This document shows positions 38,844 to 47,929 of a DNA stretch of 64,000 nt, in pieces (the stretch's first letter is position 1; each line of letters opens with the position of its first letter). This stretch comes from Bosea sp. (in: a-proteobacteria) (GTDB lineage: Bacteria > Pseudomonadota > Alphaproteobacteria > Rhizobiales > Beijerinckiaceae): positions 2,656,698 to 2,720,697 of the forward strand of contig JAAVVV010000001.1 of assembly GCA_023910605.1 (NCBI GenBank), written 5' to 3'. A program made the translations under genes and the position numbers. The notes beneath the pieces were generated by a model. It did no database searches, was not told where the DNA came from, and worked only from the letters and a program-made list of their open reading frames with translations.

Positions 38844-39206
38844 TCACCCCGCACGTCGTGGCTGATCCGTGCGTAACGGCGAGCGCCAGTCGATGCCTTC
38901 GAGCAGCATCGACAGCTGTGCGGGCGTCAGTACAACCTCGCCATCCTGCGTCACTGCCCAGACGAAGCGGCCACGCTCCAGCCGCTTGGCGAACAGGCAA
39001 AGCCCCGTGCCGTCCCACATCAGAATCTTCACCAGATCAGCGCGCTTGCCCCGGAAAATGAACAGGTGGCCGCGGAACGGATCCTTCTTCAAAAGATCCT
39101 GCACCACCATCGACAGCCCGTCGAAGCCCTTCCTCATATCCACAGGTGCCAGCGCCATGTAGATGCGCGCGCCCGCCAAAGGCGAGGTCAGGGTTTGTGG
39201 CGTCAT
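38844..39206 (-). CDS. tnpB: IS66 accessory protein TnpB (copy 2)
   Basis: A 120-residue protein identical to copy 1 TnpB, coupled to tnpA by ATGA. Confidence 0.93.
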   Translation of the reverse strand: MTPQTLTSPLAGARIYMALAPVDMRKGFDGLSMVVQDLLKKDPFRGHLFIFRGKRADLVKILMWDGTGLCLFAKRLERGRFVWAVTQDGEVVLTPAQLSMLLEGIDWRSPLRTDQPRRAG

Positions 39207-39616
39207 CGGTCGAGCGCTGCGACAAGAGCCGAAAGCCGCTCAGGCGCGATACCCTCATCCGCCTTCAGCACCCGGCCGTTGCTCAAGCTGACCTCCACCG
39301 TGCAGTCGGCACGCGGAGCCATCTTGCGCGGGGGCTTTGGTGAAGGCTTCTGTCCCGGCTGCGCTTCGGCTGCGATGACAACAGGCGCGAAGACCGGAGC
39401 CTCCAGCGAGGCCAGCGGCGTCACGCCCGGCATCAGCCCCGCCTTCGCCTGCTTGCGCCAGTAAAACAGCAGGCTCCGGCTCACCCCATGCCGATCCGCA
39501 ACCGCCGCCACAGAAGCGCCCGGCTGCATCGTCGCCTCCAGAAGCCGCACCTTCTCCTCGACGCTCCAGCGACGACGGCGCTCAACCTGGCTGATAATCT
39601 CCGTCCGGGTGTCCAT
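39203..39616 (-). CDS. tnpA: IS66 accessory protein TnpA (copy 2)
   Basis: A 137-residue protein identical to copy 1 TnpA with the same HTH. Confidence 0.9.
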   Translation of the reverse strand: MDTRTEIISQVERRRRWSVEEKVRLLEATMQPGASVAAVADRHGVSRSLLFYWRKQAKAGLMPGVTPLASLEAPVFAPVVIAAEAQPGQKPSPKPPRKMAPRADCTVEVSLSNGRVLKADEGIAPERLSALVAALDR

Positions 39617-39720
39617 AGCCGTCCTTGCGCATAGGCTTAAGGACGACAACAACCGTCCAGACCATGCTCATACGATGCCGGACCCGCCCCCGCGCAAGGC
39701 AGCCATGGCAGAACGCTTAC

Positions 39721-39838
39721 CCGACATCTGCTCAAGCAGACGGTGCAAACGGCGCGCCAGACGTTTGTCCGGCAGCCCCGCCGAACCGACTTCATCGTCA
39801 TGCCAGCCTGCAAGTCCGTGTTCCGTGTCTCCGCTCAT
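39721..39838 (-). pseudogene. IS4 (Tn5-like) transposase, N-terminal fragment
   Basis: From ATG 39838 the minus strand reads MSGDTEHGLAGWHDDEVG, then SAGLPDKRLARRLHRLLEQMS, the usual start of Tn5-like transposases. It breaks at the CCGACATC duplication and continues at 34363, where the next residues fit. This fixes the insertion point of the IS66 pair. Confidence 0.8.
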
Positions 39839-39940
39839 CTGTGACGCCTCCGCGAATCGGCGTCACAGACAGAATCACGGACGATTCAACGGGTGCAAAT
39901 CGCGCGCAGGAGATGTGGGTAATCGAAAGTCTCACCGGAT

Positions 39941-41103
39941 GATACCAAAGGCCCTTTGACCTGACTCACCGAGGGTTCCCAAACTGACTGCGGCGTGATT
40001 CAAAGTGCGTGGAGGACCCACGCCATGCCGAAGGTTGTCGAGATCAAGCCGAGCCATACTCCCGCCGAGCTGCGCCGCCTGGCGGCATCGGGCAAGGATG
40101 CGAACCAAAGTCGACGATTGCTGTCCATCGCTGCGGCGCTGGACGGGATGAGCCGGGCGGAGGCCGCCAAGATCGGCGGCATGGACCGCCAGACGCTACG
40201 GGACTGGGCGCATCGGTTTAATGAGCAAGGCCCTGCCGGGTTGAAGGACAACCGTCGCCGGGGGAACCCAAGACGTCTGTCGCAGGCGCAACTGGTGGAG
40301 CTGTCCGAGATCGTCGAGACCGGCCCCAACCGCGCTGTAGACGGCGTGGTGCGCTGGCGGCGGATCGACCTGCAACGTGTCATCGCGGACAAGTTCAAGA
40401 TCGCGTATCACCAGCGCAGCATCGGCAAGCTGCTGAAGCACCTGGGCTTCTCGCACATCAGCGCCCGGCCACGGCATCCCGGGCAAGATGGCGAGGTCAT
40501 CGCGGCTTTTAAAAAAACTGGCCCAACACGCTCGCGGCGCACATCAAGGGCGTGACGCGCAAGACGAAGATCGAGATCTGGTTTCAGGATGAGGCCCGCA
40601 TCGGCCAGAAGAACGGGCTCGTCCGGCAATGGGCGAGGCGCGGCACAAGACCTACCCAGCCTGCCGACCAACGCTATGAGAACGCCTATCTCTTCGGTGC
40701 CATCTGCCCCGAAAGAGGCGTGGGCGCGGCCCTCGCTTTGCCCCATGCTGACACCGACATGATGCAACTGCATATCGACGAGATATCCCTGCACGTCGCC
40801 AAAGGCGCTCATGCCGTGCTGCTGCTGGATCGAGCCGGATGGCACATCACCGGCGACCTGAACTGGCCGAAGAACATCACGCCGATCCTGCTGCCCTCGC
40901 GCGCGCCGGAACTGAACCCCGTGGAGAATATCTGGCAGTATCTGCGTGCCAACTACCTCTCGAACCGCGTCTTCGAGACATACGCCGACATCATCAATGC
41001 AGCCTGCGAGGCCTGGAACAGGCTCACCGAAAGGCCCGACGTCATCACATCAATCGGGATGCGCCACTGGGCGCAAACAGGTCAGTTATAAGGGCCGTTA
41101 GTA
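39941..41103 (+). mobile_element. IS630 family element
   Basis: Outer sequences TACCAAAGGCCCTT (39941) and, on the other strand, TACTAACGGCCCTT (41103) form inverted ends, each with TA at the tip, as expected from the TA target of IS630. It lies one base right of the IS4 element end. Confidence 0.75.
40025..41091 (+). CDS. IS630 family transposase, produced by programmed -1 frameshift
   Basis: Two overlapping frames make one transposase. Frame 1 (40025-40555) has the HTH: SRRLLSIAAALDGMSRAEAAKIGGMDRQTLRDWAHRFNEQGPAGL, then RLSQAQLVELSEIVETGP. At 40509-40517 the sequence TTTTAAAAAAAC carries seven A. Slipping back one base converts AAFKKTG to AAFKKNWPNTLAAH and joins frame 2 (40552-41091). 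Frame 2 holds the catalytic part, IEIWFQDEARIGQKNG, LLLDRAGWH and RAPELNPVENIWQYLR. Frameshifting of this kind is known in IS630 relatives, so the element may be active. Confidence 0.85.
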
Positions 41104-41242
41104 TGAGTACCAGGCAACTCTTGCACCCATTATTCAGGCATGGGCTGGCGCTCAGATCAGCAGCGTCAATCTAAGCGGCTCATTTGCGAAGGGCACGGCC
41201 AACCGAAGCGGGACGGACTCCCCGCCGAAGACTACCACCTCT

Positions 41243-42919
41243 TCACGGTCCTGCGGCATCATCCTGCTGCTTAAGGCGCGCAATATCTTCGGCTGTCCCG
41301 ACGATTTCCAGCAGCACATTCGCGCGGCTCGTTGCGACATAGACCAGTTCAGGGTCGGTCAGACCCTCGATCCCGATCAGAAAAACGCATGGACGCGACA
41401 GGCCCTTGAAGCGCCGTACTGTGTCAAGAACGATGCGATCGGGCCGAATGTCATCGGCACGGCAGGTCGCTATGCCGGCGATCTTTTCGCCAAGAGCATT
41501 CAAGGTGCCACCTGTACCTGCAAGTACCGCAATCTGCGCCGGCGCGACCTGACCGGAGCGAAGAAGCTGTGCAATCCGTTCGTTCAGGCGCGAAAGGGAG
41601 ATTTCGCCGTTACGACACACTAGGGTTCCAACCGGCTCGCCTTCGGGTCCAGCAGGGATGCTTCGTCGACCCTGGTACCACTTTGCCATCACGGCATGGA
41701 TCCGCCGCGTGTTTCGAAGATTCCTTGTCAGTGCGATGGACGACGCGGGGAGAGCCTCGATGAACCCCTTTTCGGGAGAAAACAGGCGCTGATTGTCGTC
41801 GTAGAAAACGTAGAATCCGCCGGTTTCCGGGTCTCTGATGGTGAGGCGTAGGGCATTCAACCAAGAGTCATGAAAGTCCTGCCCCTCATCGATGATGACA
41901 GTATCAAAGCCGAAATCGGGATTGTTGCTGACCGCCTCCACGAGTGCCTCCGGAAGAAGGCTATCGAACAGGGACTGAGCGCCATCCGAGGGCAATTCGA
42001 CCCCGGCCTTCTGCGCGAGGGTTCGGCATAGCGCGTGGAAGCTGGCTACAAAGAGGCAGTCGTGACTGTGACAGATCGTTCGAAGATGGGCGGCGAGCGG
42101 CGCGTTGTAGCAGGTCAGAAGCGTGCGGCGGCCTTCGGCAGCTGACCTTATGGCCTTTTCGACGGCCAAAACGGTTTTGCCACTGCCCGCACCACCCGAG
42201 ATCGCCATTTCCTTGTTGTCTGCGAGCGAGTCGAGGATCCACGCTTGTTCGGCCGTAAGCCGCTCAATAGTCATGGCATCGTCAGCAAGGCTGATGCCAA
42301 TGTGGGCCTTCAGTTCGAAATGGCTGGCAAGCAGCTCCTCGAGCGTTCTCAGGCCATCCAGTCCCAAATGGCTTTCACGCTGGTCGCCGCCTTCGGTCAT
42401 CCGATGGACAATCCAGCGATCGAGGGTTTCCATGTCATCCCCGAACGCCATGATCTCCAGCGGCGCATCCGGCGCCAGTGCCCGTCGAGGTCGGACGCAG
42501 CCGGGAAGGATAGCGCCATGGCGCGCTCTGACGAAACGACTGCTCAGCGCTCGGCTTGCGCTGAGCCGTTTCAAGAAATGATGCTTGCTGCTACGTGCCT
42601 GAGAGACGGGATTCTTGATCCTGAACGTGAAACCGTCCCGGTCCTCACTGAGCCACTGACCGTCGCTCTCGCGGCAACTCACCCTCCCGCCCTTAACCTC
42701 GAGGAACAACAGCCCGTGTTCGGCGTGTGCGACAATGAAATCTGCTTCTCCGTCGAACTCAGCGCCGTCGTGATCCACTTCATGCCAAGAGCGTGAATAG
42801 TAGCAGTTGTAGTCTCCGGGAAGCTTTTCCCGCATACGCTCGTAAACCCGGATTTCCGAAGACAGTTTCCGATTGTCCAGAACATGTCGTGGCAGTTCCT
42901 TCGGATACATCCGGGCCAT
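41243..42919 (-). CDS. NERD-domain nuclease fused to superfamily 1 helicase
   Basis: A 558-residue protein. Residues about 18-140 are a NERD (nuclease-related) domain with the catalytic pattern D60-(13)-E74-V75-K76 in ADFIVAHAEHGLLFLEVKGG. The rest is an SF1 (UvrD/Rep-like) helicase: Walker A GGAGSGKTVLAVEKA near residue 245, Walker B TVIIDEGQDFHDSW, motif III FYVFYDDNQRLF, and LDTVRRFKGLSRPCVFLIG, ending YVATSRANVLLEIVG. It starts two bases after DrmB and is the last gene of the minus operon. In canonical DISARM the nuclease-like member is the PLD protein DrmC; this protein could take that place. That role is inferred. Confidence 0.88.
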   Translation of the reverse strand: MARMYPKELPRHVLDNRKLSSEIRVYERMREKLPGDYNCYYSRSWHEVDHDGAEFDGEADFIVAHAEHGLLFLEVKGGRVSCRESDGQWLSEDRDGFTFRIKNPVSQARSSKHHFLKRLSASRALSSRFVRARHGAILPGCVRPRRALAPDAPLEIMAFGDDMETLDRWIVHRMTEGGDQRESHLGLDGLRTLEELLASHFELKAHIGISLADDAMTIERLTAEQAWILDSLADNKEMAISGGAGSGKTVLAVEKAIRSAAEGRRTLLTCYNAPLAAHLRTICHSHDCLFVASFHALCRTLAQKAGVELPSDGAQSLFDSLLPEALVEAVSNNPDFGFDTVIIDEGQDFHDSWLNALRLTIRDPETGGFYVFYDDNQRLFSPEKGFIEALPASSIALTRNLRNTRRIHAVMAKWYQGRRSIPAGPEGEPVGTLVCRNGEISLSRLNERIAQLLRSGQVAPAQIAVLAGTGGTLNALGEKIAGIATCRADDIRPDRIVLDTVRRFKGLSRPCVFLIGIEGLTDPELVYVATSRANVLLEIVGTAEDIARLKQQDDAAGP

Positions 42920-42921
42920 AT

Positions 42922-44745
42922 TCAGGGCCTTCCGTCCAGAAGCTTGCGGAAGAAACCGAGTCCCGGGTTCTCGGGTGTTCCGACCAGCATGCCCCGGTCA
43001 AGGTGACGGTTGAAATGCTCGCATGAGGTTTCCGGAAGGAATGTGCAGCAGTGACAGGCCGAGGACCCAGATCCCTCGGAAAGTGAGAGGATGCCGCTGC
43101 TGCAAAGCGGATCGGAAGAGCACCACTCCAGACCCCGCAGTGCTGCTAGCAGTATAGGGCCAATCTCGCTGGTACGTCCCTTTCGGGACAAACCACCCAG
43201 TGTTCCATCGGAGTCCGGGGCCGATGTATACAGCAGAAATCCGCACATCCCACCGGGACCTGGCGAAACGTACAACCTCTCTCGGATGGAGGCAGTGGAA
43301 TACCCGCTGTCGAGTGACAGGCGTTCCGACAGAGCGTGTGCCGTTGTGTGGATGAGTAGCAACCTCGCTGAAATCGTCATGGGCAAGGGACGATCGCTGC
43401 CGTTGTGGTCCTGCCATGCACGCTCGGCGGCATTATGCGCCTTTGCCGCCCTGTCTGTGACATCGGGCGCGTTCTCCCAAGACAATACGGCTGTCTCATC
43501 GAAGTTGATGAATATGCCTTCCCCGCGAACTTCGATTGCCGGCAGCCAGTTCAACTTCTTTTCGGACAGCGGTGCCACGAAAGCGCTGTTGTCGACCGAT
43601 TCCACCGGGCTGAGACGGGTGAATGCCTTTAGAGCCCGTACTTCGCGCAGTCTCTCGACCGAGACGACACGGTCCAGAATTCCCTCGAGATCGCGCGGGA
43701 TTGCCTGTGGCGAGATCTGGAACTCGGAGAACTGCTCATCTTCCGGGCCGCCCGTGCAAAACATTAGATGCTCATTAGGGCGCAGGTCACCGGTCTTGTT
43801 GTCCAGCACTGTCAACAGGGTGAGTATCCGCGCCGTTAAGTCTTCTGGCCTTGTGTCTGGTTCGGGCCACCTTGGATGGATACGCTTCCGCACGAAATCG
43901 GCCAGCTGCGATCGGTCGTCTAGCGTAATGATATCCGGCCAAAAATCCTCCAGCATGAGCTGGAAGGAACCACCAAACGGTGGCACGTCAAGCGCTGACT
44001 CAACTAAGGGGAAATAAGCGTTCGATGCACCACGCTGAATAGACACAGGTTTGTGGTTGCATGATGCTGAAGGCTCGCTCTTGAGCCAAGGCGACAATCC
44101 TTCGCATGAAAACCTGCTTAGCGCGCTGGGCGACAGTGCGCCATCCAGATCACGTTTTGAGCCGCACTCCGTGCAGTGGACCTTAAGTCCTTTCAATCCT
44201 GCGCCATCCCCGATGAGCTTGAGCGGCTTTTTTCTGGAGCAAGCCTCGGCGTGATTCGGCCATGACATCCAAGGAAAGTCTTGCAGGTGTCCGGCGGGGC
44301 ACGTCACGATGAAGCGGACCGGCACCACGTAGATTTTCTTGACGCGCTGGCCTCGCCCCGTACTGCAGGATGGGCACCATAACTCAGGCTTGCCGATCTC
44401 TGAGCTCCAGAGTCGGCTACGTTGCAGCATGTTGCACTTTGGACAGACATGCCAATCCGGAAATCGATAGGCAGGCAAGAGGCGTGGACGCTTCTCCCTT
44501 CCGACGTTCTCGTCGCCGACAGGAGGTAACCTGAACCCATTCACCTGAAGCTTGGCCTGAAGTGGCGCATGATGGATGCATTGATCGTTCAGAAGCCCCT
44601 TTTTGATCGCCAGTTGGTCCCAAGCCTCAAGGCCTGCCGCGACCACGGAGACAGGCGCACCATTCTCGCCTCTGAAGTCGATGATCGACCCAGGGCCGTT
44701 GCCAGTAAGTGCCTGGCTCCGCCGAATCTTTCCGATCGGTTTCAT
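42922..44745 (-). CDS. drmB: DrmB-like protein, DUF1998 domain
   Basis: A 607-residue protein starting IGKIRRSQALTGNGPGSIIDFRGENGAPVSVVAAGLEAWD, which matches the N-terminus of DISARM DrmB. Zinc-type Cys pairs follow (WHVCPKCNMLQ with LWCPSCS, then HCTECGSKRDL). The C-terminal DUF1998 domain reads LLLIHTTAHALSERLSLDSGYSTASIRERLY, then CGFLLYTSAPDSDGTLGGLSR, with Cys residues SSDPLCS and CHCCTFLPETSCEHFN. DrmA-DrmB together bind and scan DNA in DISARM. Its ATG at 44745 shares ATGA with the drmA stop, so both are made together. Confidence 0.9.
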   Translation of the reverse strand: MKPIGKIRRSQALTGNGPGSIIDFRGENGAPVSVVAAGLEAWDQLAIKKGLLNDQCIHHAPLQAKLQVNGFRLPPVGDENVGREKRPRLLPAYRFPDWHVCPKCNMLQRSRLWSSEIGKPELWCPSCSTGRGQRVKKIYVVPVRFIVTCPAGHLQDFPWMSWPNHAEACSRKKPLKLIGDGAGLKGLKVHCTECGSKRDLDGALSPSALSRFSCEGLSPWLKSEPSASCNHKPVSIQRGASNAYFPLVESALDVPPFGGSFQLMLEDFWPDIITLDDRSQLADFVRKRIHPRWPEPDTRPEDLTARILTLLTVLDNKTGDLRPNEHLMFCTGGPEDEQFSEFQISPQAIPRDLEGILDRVVSVERLREVRALKAFTRLSPVESVDNSAFVAPLSEKKLNWLPAIEVRGEGIFINFDETAVLSWENAPDVTDRAAKAHNAAERAWQDHNGSDRPLPMTISARLLLIHTTAHALSERLSLDSGYSTASIRERLYVSPGPGGMCGFLLYTSAPDSDGTLGGLSRKGRTSEIGPILLAALRGLEWCSSDPLCSSGILSLSEGSGSSACHCCTFLPETSCEHFNRHLDRGMLVGTPENPGLGFFRKLLDGRP

Positions 44746-47700
44746 CGTGTTGTCTCCCTGTCCGATCGGCCCTCTAGCAGAACATAAGACGTCGAGGCCT
44801 CAACGGAACGCAGCGAGTTGGGCGTCGGCTTCTGGCCGGCAAAGCGAGCCTTGTTTCCACGTTCGGCAGCGACTTCCGCAGAAGTCAGAAGAGCGTCACT
44901 TGATTCATCCCAATATTCTGTCAGGCCCTGCCGATTGAACCAGTTGTCAAGGAACGCGTTGAGTTGCGCTCGTGATGCCTCGGCCTCAACCGGATCAACT
45001 CGTTCGATCCTTGCAATAACCGTCCGCAGAAGTGCTTCCACCTCTTGTTGATGGTGTTCAATCGCGCCCGGTTTCTCCATACCGACCACTAGATGGCGTA
45101 CCATGGCGACAAATGGGGCATGCAGCGCACGGTCGCGCGCCCGCGGGGCGAAGGGGGTCACACTTGTGGCCTCTACATCCCGGTAAAGGCTGCGATGCCA
45201 ACTTGCAAAGGTCTCGTATCGGCTGCGGTCACGGGACTTTGCTGCGTTGAACAGTGTAACTACGAGGCCCGGCGCCCTCTGGCTCCTGCCAACCCGACTT
45301 GTGGCCTGGATGTACTCGGCAATCGTCTTCGGCTGACCATTGACCAACATCAGACCAAGCCGAGAAACATCCATCCCCACCGAGATCATATTGCTTGCCA
45401 GCACGATGTCGACGTGGTCGGGATCGTCCCAAGCACGTTCCAGATCTTTGAGGTGTCTCGGAATGTCGCTGGAACGGACACGACTAGTGAGTTCGATCTG
45501 CATCCCCGCGTCGCGCTCAATCTCGCCCGGTCTCCGCGCGGAGTAGTCCCGGATACTGCGGGTAACGTCGTCGCGCATGAGAACAAGCGCGCCACCAAGC
45601 TCACGAAGCGAATTGAAGTAGTTGATGAGGGTCCAATATCCGTCACGCCTGTCTGCCGGAAGCGTCTCGTCGGTAGCCGCCTGTAGCAGAGAAGCAGCAA
45701 CAGCCTGTTGTGCAAACTTGACCGAGCGACCCACGGTTGAGATGCCCACGTAGCGACGACCGGGCACGTCACGATCCTCGATCGCGAAACCCGAATTTGT
45801 ATGATCGAGCCCGGGCGGGGGGAACTGAAAGGAACGGCGGTCAAACAGGTTCTTAATCTGGTCTTCAGCTCTCCGGATCGTTGCTGTTGAACCAATGACC
45901 TTTGCTCTCAAGCCTGCTCCCGATCGACACAGCTCGTCAATTGCCGTCTCGTAGAGCCCGGCAAGACTACCGAGCGGCCCCGAGATCAGGTGGAGTTCGT
46001 CCTGGATTACCAACTCAGGGGAATCCGCAGCTGTTCCGATACCGAAGAGGCAACCAGTCTTCTGATTACGCGTGATCTGCGCGTATTTGTCGATCGTTGC
46101 AATCAGCAACGTCGGCCGCTCTCGATAGATATCCTCATCGACTGTCCAGATCGGGAGCAGTGCAAGTTCCTGCCCCACGTCACATGACTTTGTAAGGCAG
46201 CGAACCTCCACACGACTTTTGTCCAACGCGATTTTCCAGTCGAGGACATCACGACAGCACGGGCAACTACGCAACTGCGCCGGGGAGCTTTCCGCCTCCG
46301 TGCCAAGTACCTGCCCCGCCTGCGCAACTTTATTCGGTGTGGCACCTTCTCCCACCCAAAGCCCGAGGGAAATCGGGATATCCGTTGCGAAGTGCGCGGG
46401 CAGCCTGACCTTCTCCAGCTTGACCCTGCCACGCCTGACCATCTCGCAGGCACAGATCAGGGCTGCTGCTCGCTCGAACTGCTGGATAGTCAGCAACCTA
46501 AGGGTATACCGCATGAACGTTGTCACGCCTGCGCCACTCGGATTTCCCGCTGCATGGAGACGACGGAGGAATATCGTGAACGCCGCCAGCAACAGATAGG
46601 CTTCGGTCTTTCCGCCGCCGGTCGGAAACCAAAGCAAGTCCATCGTCTCGCGATCTGAGGAATCCGGTTTTGCGATCGACTCAAGACACAGGAGCGCAAA
46701 ACCAAGCTGAAACGGCCGCCATACCAGTTCGGGAGGTTGTGGATTGACGCGCCATGAATACTGTAGCGCAAGGGCAGCGTTTGCGAGCCTGAAGGCGGTC
46801 AGGACATCGGGCGATGACTCCAGGAGAGCAATACCCGCTCGCATTCGCTGTTCGGCGGTTCGGCAGCGCTGCATGTGCAGCTGTGCCTGTTCAACATGCT
46901 CCTGCGGCATGCCGAGCGCTCCACCCTTTATCCTTGAAATCCAGTGCGCGTAGGCATCAACAAACGACGCCAGTCCAGCAACGAGACTGGCGGAGTCCTC
47001 GGATGCCAGCCAGGAAGCCGCAAGCGGCAACCTCGCATCATCCTGCCGGAACTCCATATCACCTTCCGCGCTAACCAAATGGATAGTGGCCTCCGGAAAC
47101 CAGCTTGTGCTGACCCGTTGAACAGAGCCATCCACGGGTTCGTCCCACATAGCGGAGCAGGTGTGGCCCACCGCAAATTGCTGTATGTCGCGATACAGCA
47201 AGGCAGATGCACGGGCATCGTCTTCGTCCCTCCCGGATCCTGCCCGGTCAGGTTTCGGAACGAACCTGCAATCAGCTTCGCATTCTACATTCACAGAGAA
47301 CTGGAAGAGCGTTGCTTCCTCGTTGGCTGCGCGACTTCTCGCATCAATCGGCTTCGCATCGTTAGTCACCGCGAGCGTGACAAGCAGGATATCGCACCAA
47401 GGTGCGATCCTGCAGTGCAACGAGGTTCCTGCAAGCCCACTGCTGGCAAGGCTAATGATTGGGGCTGCCTCTGTGCGCAGGTCCGCGAGATCGAGTGACA
47501 ACTCGGCGAAGTGAGGGGCTCGTCGCCAACTCTGCACCCGCGTCCTGCCCGAACCGGTGCTTTCTTCGGCCGTGCTCTCTGACCTGTAGCGAGCCCCCTC
47601 TACCCGAACCCGCAATCTCGGTGCCGAACCGCTCGGTTGGACCGCAAAGGAAAGACCGGCCGAAGTGGGCCGAAAAGCAGAGGCTGCCTTCACTCCATCC

Positions 47701-47900
47701 AGCGCGGTTCCCACTGCATCCGCGTCGTCAGCATCGCTCGCCTCGTCGTCATCTTCCGGCGAAATCGTCGTGCGAGGGGGAAAAAGGATTCCAGTCAGAT
47801 ATCGGTCAGTCGGCCGATCTGAAATCAGTTCATCCGGTGCCTCTGGACCGATGAGATCGACCTTCATCCTTTGAAGCAGCGTGTCGCGGGCATCGATCAT
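44742..47900 (-). CDS. drmA: DrmA-like DISARM helicase
   Basis: A 1052-residue SF2 helicase. The opening LLQRMKVDLIGPEAPDELISDRPTDRYLTGILFPPR is characteristic of DrmA-like proteins. Walker A is WFPTGGGKTEAYLLLAAF near residue 428 and the DExx motif is IQDELHLISGPLGSLAGLYE near 633. GSTATIRR follows as motif III, and the C-terminal motifs are VDIVLASNMISVGMDVSRLGLMLVNGQPKTIAEYIQATSRVGR. Cys pairs (CPCCRD and CLTKSC) suggest a zinc site. DrmA is the translocating ATPase of DISARM and works with DrmB. It lies 29 bases after the UvrD-like gene and overlaps drmB. Confidence 0.92.
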   Translation of the reverse strand: MIDARDTLLQRMKVDLIGPEAPDELISDRPTDRYLTGILFPPRTTISPEDDDEASDADDADAVGTALDGVKAASAFRPTSAGLSFAVQPSGSAPRLRVRVEGARYRSESTAEESTGSGRTRVQSWRRAPHFAELSLDLADLRTEAAPIISLASSGLAGTSLHCRIAPWCDILLVTLAVTNDAKPIDARSRAANEEATLFQFSVNVECEADCRFVPKPDRAGSGRDEDDARASALLYRDIQQFAVGHTCSAMWDEPVDGSVQRVSTSWFPEATIHLVSAEGDMEFRQDDARLPLAASWLASEDSASLVAGLASFVDAYAHWISRIKGGALGMPQEHVEQAQLHMQRCRTAEQRMRAGIALLESSPDVLTAFRLANAALALQYSWRVNPQPPELVWRPFQLGFALLCLESIAKPDSSDRETMDLLWFPTGGGKTEAYLLLAAFTIFLRRLHAAGNPSGAGVTTFMRYTLRLLTIQQFERAAALICACEMVRRGRVKLEKVRLPAHFATDIPISLGLWVGEGATPNKVAQAGQVLGTEAESSPAQLRSCPCCRDVLDWKIALDKSRVEVRCLTKSCDVGQELALLPIWTVDEDIYRERPTLLIATIDKYAQITRNQKTGCLFGIGTAADSPELVIQDELHLISGPLGSLAGLYETAIDELCRSGAGLRAKVIGSTATIRRAEDQIKNLFDRRSFQFPPPGLDHTNSGFAIEDRDVPGRRYVGISTVGRSVKFAQQAVAASLLQAATDETLPADRRDGYWTLINYFNSLRELGGALVLMRDDVTRSIRDYSARRPGEIERDAGMQIELTSRVRSSDIPRHLKDLERAWDDPDHVDIVLASNMISVGMDVSRLGLMLVNGQPKTIAEYIQATSRVGRSQRAPGLVVTLFNAAKSRDRSRYETFASWHRSLYRDVEATSVTPFAPRARDRALHAPFVAMVRHLVVGMEKPGAIEHHQQEVEALLRTVIARIERVDPVEAEASRAQLNAFLDNWFNRQGLTEYWDESSDALLTSAEVAAERGNKARFAGQKPTPNSLRSVEASTSYVLLEGRSDRETTR

Positions 47901-47929
47901 TTACGTTCTCCAAAAGTTATGGTCCTGGC

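Larger units (their letters stand above)
34364..39720. mobile_element. Composite of two inverted IS66 copies with one 8-bp target duplication
   Basis: Two IS66 copies face away from their shared 209-bp middle. The 8 bases CCGACATC lie directly left of the first copy (34356-34363) and directly right of the second (39721-39728), whereas the inner flanks differ. The whole block therefore probably inserted as one composite unit into the IS4 transposase gene, or the arrangement arose by recombination between two insertions. Confidence 0.8.
37147..39720 (-). mobile_element. IS66 family element, copy 2 (inverted)
   Basis: 2574 bp, the same length as copy 1 and encoding identical proteins on the minus strand, so transposition or duplication was recent. 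Its right outer flank carries the shared 8-bp duplication CCGACATC. Confidence 0.92.
33010..39939 (-). mobile_element. IS4/Tn5-like element interrupted by an IS66 pair
   Basis: The two ends are imperfect inverted repeats: CATCCGGCGAGGCTTTCGAT at 33010 and, on the other strand, CATCCGGTGAGACTTTCGAT ending at 39939. The transposase gene between them is cut by the IS66 pair at 34364-39720. Removing that block restores a continuous N-terminal part of the transposase. I found no clear target duplication outside the ends, perhaps because IS630 has inserted directly beside the right end. Confidence 0.75.
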
